A DNA stretch of 64,000 nucleotides, taken from Xiphias gladius (taxonomy: Eukaryota; Chordata; Actinopteri; Istiophoriformes; Xiphiidae). The notes under the pieces are model-generated. The model did no database searches. It was not told the DNA's origin and saw nothing but the letters and a program-made list of their open reading frames with translations. The DNA lies in NCBI RefSeq assembly GCF_016859285.1, contig NC_053408.1, positions 5,544,213-5,608,212 of the forward strand, given 5' to 3'. The position numbers and the translations under genes are program-made. Below are positions 1 to 18,870 of this stretch, in pieces (within the stretch, counting starts at the first letter, position 1; the number at the start of each line of letters is the position of its first letter).

Positions 1-104
1 GGGACACAGACCAACTTTGAATGATATTATTACCTTTATTGTGTCAAAATAAAAAAGATTTTGTTGTGGTTTAATACAAGAGAATACTTTTTATGCTGCA
101 ACAC

Positions 105-405
105 GTCCTTAATGATCAATCGTTTTTTCCCGTAAAATGTCAGAAATTGGTAAAATATGCCCAGTGTAATTTTCGTGAGACCAAGATGACATCCTCAAAT
201 GTCGACCAACGGTCCAAAACCCAAAGATTCTAAGTTTACGATGACATAAAACAGAAAGAGCAGTGAGTCCTCAAATTGGAGAAGCTAGAGCCAATGAGTT
301 TTTGTCATTTTTGCTAGAAAAATGACTGAAATGATCGATCCATTATCAAAATACTTGCAAATTAATTTTCTGTCAATCAATTAATTACAAATTGTTTCAC
401 CTCTG
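105..405 (+). repeat. Family A interspersed repeat, copy 1
   Basis: Diverged copy of a fish repeat. Marker strings are 'aaaatgtcagaaa', 'ccaacggtccaaaacccaaag', 'tttgctagaaaaatgactgaaa' and the AT-rich end 'ttctgtcaatcaattaatta'. The same markers recur in the same order in eleven other places in the window. The plus orientation used here runs from the 'tgtcagaaa' end to the 'ttgcagctct'-type end. Confidence 0.75.
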
Positions 406-1570
406 AGTTAATAAACACATACAGAATCAAATGATATTTAGAAAGTGCAAGTGTGCACCTATTCAAATTCTTGGGTCAAAATGGAAATCCAAATGTTGCA
501 CACGGTCCCTACACCTATACATTTTCCGTTGATTAAATCATTCTCGAAACGCGTCACTTTGCCTCATGTCTGAGGTTCAGATACGTAAGTTATGATTTTC
601 CGTATTTCTTTTTAGTATCATTCCTATGACACAGACCACATGATATGCCTTAGTGTGATGTTAAACCAGCTGTCAAGGCTGCAAACCTCTAACTTTTTCT
701 GACAAACTTTGTCGAGCTCCCTGTCAATAAACATCTGTGAATGCGTGCTTTACCATCTGCTTATATAAACAAGCAAATGATCAGTTGCTATAGTATTGTA
801 CAAGCTCATATCGTTTTTTTTTTTTCTTGCAGAACTCCTAAATCTTGTTTTGAGGGCAGATTATGGTACTGGACAAAAAAAAAAAAAACATAGGCCCTTG
901 AGTGCAGAAATGTGTTTATAGTTTGATTCTTTGGCTACAGAAACGTTCCATCATCTTTATCTGAATGATGCTAGTAAAAAATCCTGGTGGTGGGTGACCA
1001 TGTGGCACGAGTATCAAAGTTCGCCTTTGTCCCTCCTCAATACGTAAGGACACTGTATGTTCACAGGAGAGAGTAGAACGTACAGTACATACGCTAGCGA
1101 TGGGTTAACATGGATAGTGCTCAGCAACTAAAGCAAGCAAATGCATACACGACCACTGTTACAAACGTTTCCCTTTCTCCCGCATTATTTTGTGCTGTTT
1201 CTTTTTACCCACAATGCATTTTTATTCCGCCACCTCTGCACTAAAAATGCCTGTTAAGTTCTTAACTAAGGGTGCACTTTATGTATTTTACTTACTGTGT
1301 TGTTATGATTGTTGAATTTGGAGAAAGTGGGTGTGTGATGGGTCAGACCTCTGGCCAGTGATACCAGACTATCATAGACACTATTAATATATGATTTACA
1401 AAGCAGTGATGAATGACAATATGAAGAGCAAACAATGTTTTTAAACTGGTGAAGATGTATAGACTTTCTAGCACAAGTTGTAAATACCGGCTCAGATATT
1501 CCACTCCGTCCAGCTTGGGTTTGTTAGTTAAGCAAGTTCGTTTCAAGAGGCCGATCAAATTTAAGTATTC

Positions 1571-1574
<4 letters not shown>

Positions 1575-1604
<30 letters not shown>
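1575..1604 (+). repeat. Poly-A tract
   Basis: Uninterrupted run of about 30 A, followed within 100 bases by a second A-rich run. It may be a retrotransposon tail or simple-sequence expansion. Reading frames across it are artefacts. Confidence 0.9.
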
Positions 1605-1607
<3 letters not shown>

Positions 1608-2689
1608 AAAAAATGTCCATCATCCTCCTCTAACTCCAAATCAGCCAGTCTAATCTACTGGTCCTGCACACGTCTTGAAAATAAGTCGAATCTACTGCAA
1701 AAAAAAAAAAAAGAAAAGAAAAAAAGAAAAGACTGACATGTCAGTACCAAGAAACTCCGTGTTTGGAGTTTGACTAAGAAAGTGGAATAAGGAGAATATT
1801 CAAGTTATTTGTATATGTGCGAAAAGTTATAGACCATTTGTCTGTAACATTTTATTTTGGTTCTAGATAAAGAATATCTAAACAGAGACAGTTCCTCCTG
1901 ACTGCCTCCTGTTCATCCTCAGTTTCACCTGCTACCAGAGAGTTGCCCTAGTTATCTTTGCAGAAATGAAGGTATAAACTGTACTATACTTAATTTAAAC
2001 AAGACCTCTCAGTTTAGGATATTTGAGGGTGTATGGTTTCAAGCTGTCTGTGTATATTAGTTTGCTGTAAATAGTCTGATGCATGTTCTATTCTTTCCAT
2101 GAGCTCAAGGAGAAACATGTATAGCAGTGTCCTGACTCTGGTGTGTGATAGAGTGTTTGGATCAAGATAAGGAGACTGCTATCCCTGAACTATCCTTATC
2201 ATTTTCCTTAAACCTCACCAGACAAAAGGGAAAGGTTCTTTTTATTTTAATGTATTTGCTTGCTGAGCAGAGTTCTCTTGTCTGTAAATGTGAGCTTTCA
2301 GATCGCTGTGATAAAAAGTTTAATTAAAAACAATAAAAAGAATGTGTTTTTATCTCATGATAACTGATTGTAATCTGTACAGTCAAACCTATGTATCGGG
2401 AAAAAAAAAACATTATTTATAAATGGTTACTAGCTGAAACACGCCCCGCATGTCAGTTATTTGTTTTACTCATTACGTGCGGTCAACATATAAATGTATT
2501 TTATTTATTTTGGATGATTTTGGTCCACATAAGCACATATAACACCAGTGTCGACACAATAATAAAAATCTATATGATATAATGCAATCCAATACCTTGC
2601 AAAAATATAAAATATTTGTAAATCTTAGAAGGTTTAAATCCGCAGTAATTTCTTTTTTTTTTTTTCTTTAGTTCACTTGGTGGCAACAG

Positions 2690-2960
2690 AACAAACTGGT
2701 AAACACAACAGGGACATTTCTTTATAAAGTTTTTAACAGCGGCCTGTTGCGGCTGAAAACTATACTGTTGAGGGGGGCGAGACTGAACCAAAACCGTGAA
2801 GTTGTTGGCAGTAAAACCAAAATAATTTGCTGAAAGGTGCTAAAATGCTGTATACGGCTGAGGGAACCTGCAGAGTCCGGTGACACTCCCAACTGACAAC
2901 CCCGTACACATCCACAGGGTGATTTGACCCACTTTTAATATAAAAAGTACTGATTTCAGC
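2690..2960 (+). repeat. Family B interspersed repeat, partial copy 1
   Basis: Shares ordered strings with 40385-40880 and, reversed, with 50880-51350: 'cctgttgcggctgaaaac', 'gcgagactgaaccaaaa', then 'gctgagggaacctgcagag' and 'ccacttttaatat'. Only the right half of the family is clear here. Confidence 0.65.
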
Positions 2961-3148
2961 AGTTATAATGCTTAAATTAATGCTTTTATTGCATGGGATT
3001 GCGTTATATCGTACAATTCATGTAATTACATCATCATACATCTGTTGAGCTTTTAACCCAGGCATGAATACCAGTTTAACCAAAACGCGGTGCTATTTTT
3101 GCTGAATGGTCCATCTGAGTCTTTCGACTGTTGAATTACACACAGAAT

Positions 3149-3890
3149 GTTAAAGTGGCAATCTCGAAGATTTTCATTCTAATAAATGTCTGTTAAATCA
3201 GTAACTATCGCTGAATGAGGTGACACAATGGTGATTGAGCCTATGACCCACTGATGAAAGTGCTGCAAAATTTATAAATTTGAAGTATTACGAACTGGGT
3301 GTCTGTGGCGACACTCCCGAAAAAAAATCCTGTATTAAGTTACTGCTAATGCAAACCCAACATTGCTGCTGCAGCTTCACATTAAAAGCATTTAACTGAC
3401 AAAACACGAGTTGACTGTTATTACGAAGTAGTCACAGAGAATGCAATGTGTTTGTCAGTCAGCTTAGCAAATACTGCTACTGGTCATCAAAAATGCATCT
3501 ACAGAAAAATGGTCATTTTTATGCATTTCTGGACAGAGGATCCGTTTGAAAAACTGCAGGGAGTAATGGAACAAGAAGGAGCAGCCACAGTGAGCGGTTA
3601 GATGAAGAGCTGCAGGCGGCAGGCTGCGCACCTCCAACCGACTCTTTTCACTGTGCCCTGCTGTTCGCACTTGTGCCGTGTCCAGCATAAGAACAGATCA
3701 CAATTGCTCACAGAATGACGGAAAAAAGGCCAATTATTGCCTGACTTCCTTATTAAAACGACAGTAGTTTCTTTTGCTGAACCAAGAATTCTTTGACCTG
3801 TAGTATTAAACTGCACTTGCTCTAACCGCCAGTAACTGCAGGTGTTGCAGAATCAACCAGGACTGAAATCTTCCAGACTGCCACTTTAAC
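3149..3890. mobile_element. Terminal-inverted-repeat DNA element, about 740 bp, non-autonomous
   Basis: The left end (3149-3175, starting GTTAAAGTGGCA) is an imperfect inverted match to the right end (3865-3890, ending TGCCACTTTAAC). About 22 of 26 positions pair. The interior has no transposase-like frame. A clean target-site duplication was not found, so the superfamily is uncertain; it looks like a MITE-type DNA transposon remnant. It lies downstream of g6pc3. Confidence 0.6.
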
Positions 3891-4595
3891 TTGTACCATT
3901 ACAGCTCATCTCTCGCAATTGCTATAAAGTTTTGCGACATCAGAAGGTCGTATCGACAGGTTTGTAGGATCAAAGAAGAGGAGGAGTTCCACTCGTCAAC
4001 TATTCACAATCACTTTGTTGACATTTTGGTCCTCAGACATGCATTAAGGTAAATGTTTTTCATCTGATATATAAGCTAATATCTCACCTGATGAAGGTCG
4101 GAGGAACAAAACATTATAAATAAAATGAGCACAAATGATCGACAGCTAGGTCCTGCCCAAGAAGATTTCAAATCATATGACATTTTTTGATGCAGTGCCT
4201 CAAAACTGCACTTTTCCTGCAATAAACCTTGTTACAAGCTAACAATTTGGCAAAAATACTGCAGCATTTACAACAGTTAGTATTATAGTGCATACAGGTC
4301 AATGTGCAAATGTGCGGTAAACTAAAAGATCTAATACATTCCCCTCATTAAAGGCCCACGTACTGTTATAAAAAGAAAAAACATGAAGTCACTGACCGAA
4401 CAAAAAACAATTGCGAGTTGAATTCTAAGAGGAAAAAAAAGCAATGTGGAGTGACTAACTAACAGCCTGTACCCACAACAGTACCCATGAAATACAGTAA
4501 ATAGACGGTTAAAGTGTTAACAGAAACTATTCTGTCAGAAGAAAGCTAGAGTCCTCAGAGGTGTGAAAGACACCTGTAGAGGAGAAAAACGGTTT
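3891..4595 (-). other. Probable g6pc3 3' UTR and flank
   Basis: No coding potential seen. This directly follows the g6pc3 stop codon on the minus strand. I did not find a canonical AATAAA on that strand close to the stop, so the UTR end is unresolved. Confidence 0.35.
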
Positions 4596-7457
4596 CTAGT
4601 CCTTCTTCTTTTTGTGTGTAAAAAGGTGAACCAGTCCAGGCACAAGCACCATGACAATCTGAGGCAATATGATAAATTTGACAAAGAGGAGGCCATAGAA
4701 GAGGCCTTGTGGTCGGACCGGGAGTGGCAAGCGATTCACGTGGTATAGTCCCATGGATGAAATAGCCAGAGATAGAGCCCTCGGAGCCCATGGCAGAGAC
4801 CATCCTCCAGGCTTCCAGTACTGGGCCAGCCCCAAACCAAGAAGGGCCCCACAGTCTCGAGTCAGAGAGGAGAATGGGGCTGTATCCAAATGAATCCACT
4901 CGGCACGGCTGCACCATTTCTTAGCCAAAGCAATAGACCTGTGGAATAGAATATGTCCAGTCAGGGCAGGCAAACTTTCTTCAGCTTCAGAGCATTTTAT
5001 GCATTGAACCCTAAAATACATGAAAGAAGTAGAGAGACTCACCAGGAAAGGTCGATTCCAAACTGCTGTAATCCAGCATGCAGCATCAGAGCGCTGAGCA
5101 GCAGAACAATGCTGAAGCTAAAGAAGAACAGGAGGGAGCGACTTTCTGGTACTCTGCGGCTCAGGACAATCCCCAGAATGAAACCTTACCAGAACAATTC
5201 AATCAATAAATTGAATGAAAAAAATATTCTGCATGTTCTTGAATTGTTACTGCTTACACAAATAATCTCCAGGACATGATGATATATTCCGTGAGACGAT
5301 ATACAGTTTTTCCCATGTGTATATTTATGTTATATATTAGTATATATATTAGTTACACAAAAAAAATATATATATATTTATATATTTTTTTTTTTAATGT
5401 AGAATGGATTTCATCCATATTGCCCACCCATACTTCATATTTCAGCTTGCGCATGATACTGTATACAGACCTGTAATGGAGCCAGCAACGACCTGGTGAG
5501 GGAAGTGGGCGAGGATGAAGATCCTGGAGATTCCAACTGCCACCAGCATCAACACATAGAGCAGGTAGGGAGCAGCTGATAATACCACACTGGAGGCACA
5601 GAGAAAAAGATTAATTTAAAAACAAATAGCTCTTCTATCCTCCAGTTTTCTTTATCTGCTAATTTTCAGAGCCAAAACGACATATTTGTTTATTTTAAAG
5701 GGGCATACCTGTGAGTACGGGAGTATAGAAATGACCCCAGTGAGGACACCACAACCCACCAGACTGCTGCCGTCACCATCGCATGTCCCGACGGACTGCC
5801 TGAGAGACAGACGCAAGCTTTAGAGCTCGGGCTGTACAATTAAGTAAGTGTACGATCTATGATTGATACGTGTTATATTTTTCACTGAGGACCTCTGACC
5901 TGGCCCGGTTTCACAGGTGGAGGAAAACTGATGAACTTCGGGCTGCTTGTTGACAAATAGACGTGATTCGCCTATCCACCAGAATGGCCTTTCTCCAAAC
6001 AGCATCCTGGAAAAAATTAATTTACAATACATAACTTACAAAAACGTACACCGCTGTAGCCACCTACTGTACCAAGTGTGTACCATGATTTTATGTAGTG
6101 TTCGTACTCTGACCCTTAAGTCTATTGGTTACATTGAACTTTTTACATTTCTAGCAGCGCATGCTCAACATTTTTTCTTACAGTTACAAGCGTCACATTT
6201 ATCTGGTACTTCATATACTGTATAATCTTGCATGAAATCCGGTATGTTTTAACCTAACCTTGTAACCTTGACAAAATATCTTTTCTCTCCAAAACCTAAC
6301 TCCTAAATTCCGCGTCTTACAGACTTTTGTAGTCTATAATAACCCCTATTACTTTATTGTCTTTGACCTATATTACTTATCAAGATTTCATTAATCCATG
6401 ATGTATCAATGATGCACATTAGATCCCATCTTATCACATAACTTTTTTGAATTCCCCAAATTACTATGACTACATGATTTTTTTTATTTTTATCTGTTAC
6501 TCTTATTTACCTATATATTTTGACTTTTACTTTTAAAAAAAAAATTATTTATAGTTTAATTATTTTTAATTTAATATAAAACAATTAATATCTTTTAGAC
6601 TATTTAATGCCTCCTCAATCCATTGCAGGCCAATTGTAATAGCAGTAACTTATGCTGCGCAAACAGATACTCCATTGACTATTGTTTTAATAATGTCTTT
6701 GTCAAATTCTGGGCTTTGATACCTTCCCCTTTCCTACATGTTCATTTTTTTGGACCCTTTTGTTTATAAGAGTAAACAAGTATGAAAGCCATTCTCGATA
6801 TACCCTTGAAATAAGTAACCAGTGTTATCCACTTTACTTTCTGACCACTCTCGCCCCTTTAGTTATATCTGTTTCTTGATACGTCTGTGGGGAAAATGCC
6901 ACTACATATACAACTAGACTGTACTGCATATGTAAATGTTCTGCCGATGTCTGTTTCATATCGGACGGCTCATAGGGTTGGACTGCATTCACTGCCCCGG
7001 AAGTTGTGACGTCAACAGAGTAAAACATAAGACTGTGTCTAACTGGATTGTTAATAATAATAATTGAAAGAAAGGAAAGACAATATATGACATTACAGTT
7101 AAATGACACTGGTTTTGATGTGAGAAGGAAGCGTAACGTTAGCTAGCCACATTGCTAACATGCTGCAGGTAACTGAGGTGGTCGGGGGACTAAATGCTAC
7201 ACATCAAAGCCCTGTTTAAAACAAATTCTGCTGCCTTACCATTTAAACACCAAGTTTAACCATTCTGATATAGCTGCTACCCAAAGCACCGCAACTCCAG
7301 CTCGTTTGTTGACGAAATAGGTGAAAGGAAAGAGGAGCAGGAAGGCTGCTTTAGGATCTCCAATATGAGTGACAACAAGCCAGAATTTTTCCTGGCTCCT
7401 CGTCCTCTGTTGGAGAGTTTCAGCCAACCAAATACCTTGGGTATAAATCTCCTCCAT
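4596..7457 (-). CDS. g6pc3: Glucose-6-phosphatase catalytic subunit 3, six exons
   Basis: The ubiquitous ER-membrane glucose-6-phosphatase, which hydrolyses glucose-6-phosphate and detoxifies 1,5-anhydroglucitol-6-phosphate. Coding exons on the minus strand: 7457-7240, 6006-5900, 5799-5709, 5589-5471, 5184-5043, 4938-4596. All junctions are GT-AG and in phase. They sum to 1020 nt, or 339 residues, against about 346 in human. The acid-phosphatase signature is complete: K72-x6-R79-P80 across the exon 1/2 junction, PSGH with H114, and [12 protein letters not shown] with R161 and H167, at the same numbers as I recall for human G6PC3. The C-terminus ends in KKKKD, a lysine-rich ER-retention-like tail. 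I chose the start MEEIYTQG (ATG at 7457) because it aligns with the family; an in-frame ATG 54 nt upstream is possible. The paralogue G6PC1 fits less well (SEWLNL and CETGPGSPSGH contexts). Confidence 0.96.
6997..7014 (+). promoter_or_regulatory. ETS site plus perfect CRE in g6pc3 intron 1
   Basis: CCGGAAGT (6997-7004) is followed two bases later by the palindromic CRE TGACGTCA (7007-7014). Both are classic proximal-promoter motifs, yet they sit inside intron 1, about 440 bp from the ATG. They may mark an alternative promoter or enhancer; function is inferred from motif identity only. Confidence 0.45.
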
Positions 7458-14904
<7,447 letters not shown>

Positions 14905-15393
14905 GTTGGCAGTGTGGGTCGGCCGGGGAAGGCGACGTAGGTGGTTTTGTTCCCACTGCCAGACTAAGTCGGCATTCCTTGTCCTCAGTCTGAGACCACA
15001 AGGAGGAGCGCTGAGGGCCCTGGATCCAGAAGATCAAAATACCATTAAATGAAAAAGACAAAAAAGAGAGGAAAGATTAAATCTTAAATTAGACTTTATA
15101 AAGAATAATTTAAACATGAACCATAAAGCAACCATAGTTTCCTTAACTAACTTGTCTCATTCTGCCCCCACTCCTCCCCTCCTGTCCCTGAAGCATTTTC
15201 TTTTTTCCGCCCTTCTTCCTTTGCCTTCAGTTCCATTTCAAAAAGAGAAAACTAGAGCAGTCAGAAAGGCTTGTTAGCTTTATTTTCTGTCATTGTTTCC
15301 TTTTTTTGCTGTATCCATGTTCTACTGTCTGTATTTTCTGTATTTTAAACAAAATGTGACTTGAAACGCCACACTTTAAAGGACATTTTCTAA

Positions 15394-15399
15394 AATAAA
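15394..15399 (+). terminator. lsm12 polyadenylation signal
   Basis: AATAAA about 490 nt after the lsm12 stop codon, the first canonical signal seen in its 3' flank. Confidence 0.6.
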
Positions 15400-16933
15400 A
15401 GTAACAAAAATTCTGACTGTAATACTGTAATTTTCAACAACTTTTTGAAGGGCTTGTGATTAATGATTTAATTCGACAGATTATGTAAACACTTTCTTGG
15501 TTCCAACCCTGAGATGATAGGAATAATTGAACATGTTTTATCAGCAGCGGGACGTGTTCAACTTGGCCTGGGTCACTGGCAGATTTGTGGTTTGCTCGAA
15601 AACGCGACGACCGCTGTTGTCCTGAACTCAGGGTGACGGAGCACGTCCAGATCGGGTTTTCATGGGGGAAGCTCAGGTTACTTTTCAAAGATTGTTCGGG
15701 AGCCTTATTGCGATGCAGTCATTTATTTACAGGGAACTGACGCCATCACTGTTACAAGTTAATAATTTAAATGTCTTAAGCCTCTGGTTTCTGCAAAGCT
15801 GCCTGACCACATTCGCTGCTGTCCTCCGGGCGACAAAGGGCACTTGACAGGAAATGTTTTAAAATTCTGGATTAAAATATGTAGTTTATAAAGTTAAATG
15901 AATACTGCTAATAGAGCTGGACTAGTGTGGAAAGTACTTCCAGAAGAGCGGTGATTTCTGTGCTTTTGGGTGGAAATACAGCTAAATTTCAGGTAGGCTG
16001 GTGTGTTTTGATGGTCGATGATTGTTCACGGATAAATCGTGGGATAATCTTGGGGTGGGGTTATTTAATCAAGTAAGTTAGTTATTTGATAGATTATCAA
16101 ATAACTAAGTTATTTTCATTATGGTTAATCTGCAGATTTTATTCTTCACTAATTTATGAATTGTTTGGTGAGAAAAAAGTGAAAATGCTGATCCCGGCTT
16201 CCCAAAGCACAAGTTGACACACTTAAATGTCTGGGTTTGTCCAACCAACAACACAAAACCCCCAACTAATCACATTTTAGAGGCTTTTACCAGATAATTT
16301 TGCTTAGAAAATGATTAAAACATTATTTTCCCCAGTGGCCGACAGTGCAGCACAGATAATAGTTTTGGAAAACATCCTGGGGTTTTGACATTCTGGGTAC
16401 TGAAGCCGTTGAATTCACTTTGAATTTACAAAGGATACTCTGATTTAAATTTGAGGTCATAGTAATTACATTGGAACGGGCTCCTGCATTATTTAACCAC
16501 TAATTAAGACCAGTGTCATCTTCATCATAATGATTTAGTTAGAAAAATTCGGTAAAATTCATATAATCTTATGTAATGTGATGCTGAAATACCAGGCTAA
16601 AGTAACTACTCTCATTAAAGAAAAAAAAAAAGCTGCACTTATCCATATGCAGGAGCAGATGTAAATCCTTATTTTTGGAAAGCGTCCAAAACAGACCAGG
16701 TTTCCTTTCCCAGATATGGTAATGTTTTGTGATTATCTGTTTAAGCCCGTAATCCCTCTCTAATCAGGAATACTCAGTGTCTGCTCAGACTGAGAATTTA
16801 CTGAAATGAAATCAGTATCACTCCACTGAAACAGGTTCTCTTGCTTTTCGCATGTATTGCTCTAAAGGGAAATATATATGGAGGGTAACCGGGCCTTTTA
16901 GCAGGAGTGAGCAGACTTTGAAGTAAACGAAAG
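15400..16933. other. Intergenic lsm12 to LRR gene
   Basis: No coding exon recognised. Contains family A copy 3 (16070-16330); otherwise plain AT-rich DNA. Confidence 0.6.
16070..16330 (+). repeat. Family A repeat, copy 3
   Basis: Diverged copy with 'ttattttcattatggttaatc', 'gtctgggtttgtccaacca' and 'ttgcttagaaaatgattaaaac', in the family order. Confidence 0.65.
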
Positions 16934-18870
16934 ATGTTCGCCAGCTGCTGCACAAAGCTCGGCGTGACGCCTCTGCTTCCTCTTCTTCTGAACACGGCCT
17001 TGAGCTCCAAGCTGTGTCCCAGCTCCTGCCTGTGCTACGAATCCTCCCACCTGGTGGACTGCGGGTCCCGTGGGCTGGACCGGGTCCCTCCCAGTGTCCC
17101 CCATGGCACCCGGCAGCTGGACCTGACCGGGAACAAGATGACAGTGGTGCGTGCCAGATCCTTCATGGGGCTGTGGTTAATCAACATCCTCCTGATGTCC
17201 AACAACAGCATCCAAACTCTGCAGCCACAGGTACCAAAATAGTTGAACTATGAATTTAATTTTATCGTGCTTGTTCTACATTGTTTTAGACCAGCAGTGG
17301 AAAAAGTATTCAGATCCTTAATACCACAGTATAAAATACTGAGGTACTGTGAGCTGAAAAAGTAAAACTACTCATGCAAAAAATGTTCAAAAGATTGCCC
17401 ATGTAAGTGTTACATTATTATTTTATTAGTGTGTGAGCAGCATTTACTTTTGCAGCTTGTGGAAGTGGAACTAATTTATACCTATAGTTTATTTACTATT
17501 AGTTTAATCGGTAAAAAACAATTATATATTTTATATTTATAATTAAGTTGAACTTTGTAAAATTTAATATACAAAGTAACTACCAAGTAAAGCTGTGGCC
17601 TGCAGCTAAAGATTATGTTCAGTACTGATTAATCTTTTGAATATTTTTTCAATAAATTGATTTAATGTTTAGTCAATAAAATGTCAGAAAACAGTTTTGT
17701 TTTGTTTTTTTAATTTCAAATTACAAAGATATAAAACAGTGAAAAGCGGTAAACCATCACAACTGAGAAGCTAAAACAAGCAAAACGTTTGGCATTTTTT
17801 GCCTGAAAGATCAAAATTGGCAAATTTTTTTTTCTTTTTTGTAAGCTAATAACTAATTTACTGTCTGAGCTCCTCTGTGTAATAAATGTAGTGGAATAAA
17901 AAGTAGAATATTGGCCCCTGAAATGTATTGGAGCAGAAGTATAAGAAGCATATAACAGGAATTCTCAAGTACAAGTTCCTCTGAATGGTACACAAGTACT
18001 GTTTTGGAGTAAATGTGCTGAGTTACGTCCCACCACTGTTTCCAACCGTCTACTTTAAATCTGCTGGTCAGAGAGACGCTAAATCTCTGTCCTTTCTCTG
18101 CATATTTCAGTCTCTGTCACCACTTCATTCTCCGGAGACGCTGGACTTGAGTTTCAACCGGCTGCGTTGGATCCCTCGGGACTTCTCTCGGAGTCTGTCC
18201 TCCCTCCTGGAGCTCCGGCTGGACCACAACCCACCGCATCGCCCGGGCCCCGCTCCCCTGCGGGAGTTTGAAAACCTGAGGAAACTGAACCTTTTAGCTA
18301 CAACCGCATCCAAGTGATGGATGTCGGGGGTTTTCAGCGGCTTGTCTCGACCGAGCCTCCTCAGCCTGGAGGGAAACGGGCTGAGCGTGCTTGAGGACGG
18401 CCCTGCTCAGCAGGCAGCGAAGCCTGGAGGTGCTGCTGCTCAGCCACAACAATATGTCGGGGATCGAGGCCGAAGCTCTGGCTCCTTTGCAGAGGCTCAC
18501 TCTGCGGGGTCTTCGGGGCAACCGGCTGCGGCACGTCAGGTCCAAGACCCTACTGCAGCTCCAGACCGCCAGCGCCCACCTTCACATGTCCCTTAACCCC
18601 CGGACCCGTGGCCGCGAGCTGCCGCGCCCCTTCAGCAAGATCCGCCGCGCTCGACGTCTGCGCGCGGAGGACCGCGGAGACATCGTCTGCCACGCTCGCG
18701 CTCCCCTCGCTGGACAGCCGGCTGTGCGCGGCGGAGAGATCCGCGTCGGGGCTCGTCATAGCCGTCACTGTGACGCTCGCCGCGAGTGGCAGCCTGGTCC
18801 AGGCGGAGCGGAGCCGCGAGAACAAAGCGACTGCGCGCGACGCGGAGTCACGGGGACGAGAAAAATGATG
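16934..18870 (+). pseudogene. Decayed LRR type-I membrane-protein gene, two exons
   Basis: Exon 1 (16934-17230) is open. It has a signal peptide (roughly residues 1-27, hydrophobic VTPLLPLLL), an N-terminal LRR cap of the CPSSCLCY type with a later VDCGSRGL, and two LRRs (RQLDLTGNKM, NILLMSNNSI). It ends at a good donor, CAG|GTACCA. Exon 2 begins after ATTTCAG at 18111 and encodes more LRRs (ETLDLSFNRL, LLELRLDHN, LLSLEGNGL, LEVLLLSHNNM), a C-terminal cap and a membrane segment (GLVIAVTVTLAASGSLV) with a basic tail. These pieces lie in different frames: frame changes near 18296, 18325, 18400 and 18650-18745, and a TGA at 18315-18317. In the C-terminal cap the usual NPWxCxC reads NPRTRGR. This is either a real pseudogene or a GC-rich stretch with assembly errors. 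I could not assign a named LRR gene; the human block has no LRR gene here as far as I know. Confidence 0.7.
17600..17860 (+). repeat. Family A repeat, copy 4
   Basis: In the intron of the LRR gene. Markers 'attaatcttttgaatattttt', 'aataaaatgtcagaaaacag' and 'gagaagctaaaacaagcaaa', in family order. Confidence 0.65.

Larger units (their letters stand above)
1..2340 (+). other. Non-coding; possible 3' UTR/3' end of an upstream plus-strand gene
   Basis: No credible coding exon is visible. The stretch holds one interspersed repeat (about 105-405), a 30-base poly-A tract (1575-1604) and a second A-rich run near 1699-1730. A polyadenylation signal AATAAA lies at 2332-2337 on the plus strand, after a T-rich, UTR-like segment. 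In human, HDAC5 lies tail to tail with G6PC3, so this could be the hdac5 3' UTR; that is inference from synteny, since no hdac5 codon is present. Confidence 0.3.

Noticed and set aside
1343-1736. Open frames through the poly-A tract (poly-Phe / poly-Lys)
   Set aside because: Homopolymer artefacts.
4555-5279. Additional frames over g6pc3 exons 5 and 6
   Set aside because: Shadows of the real minus-strand exons, which carry the conserved protein.
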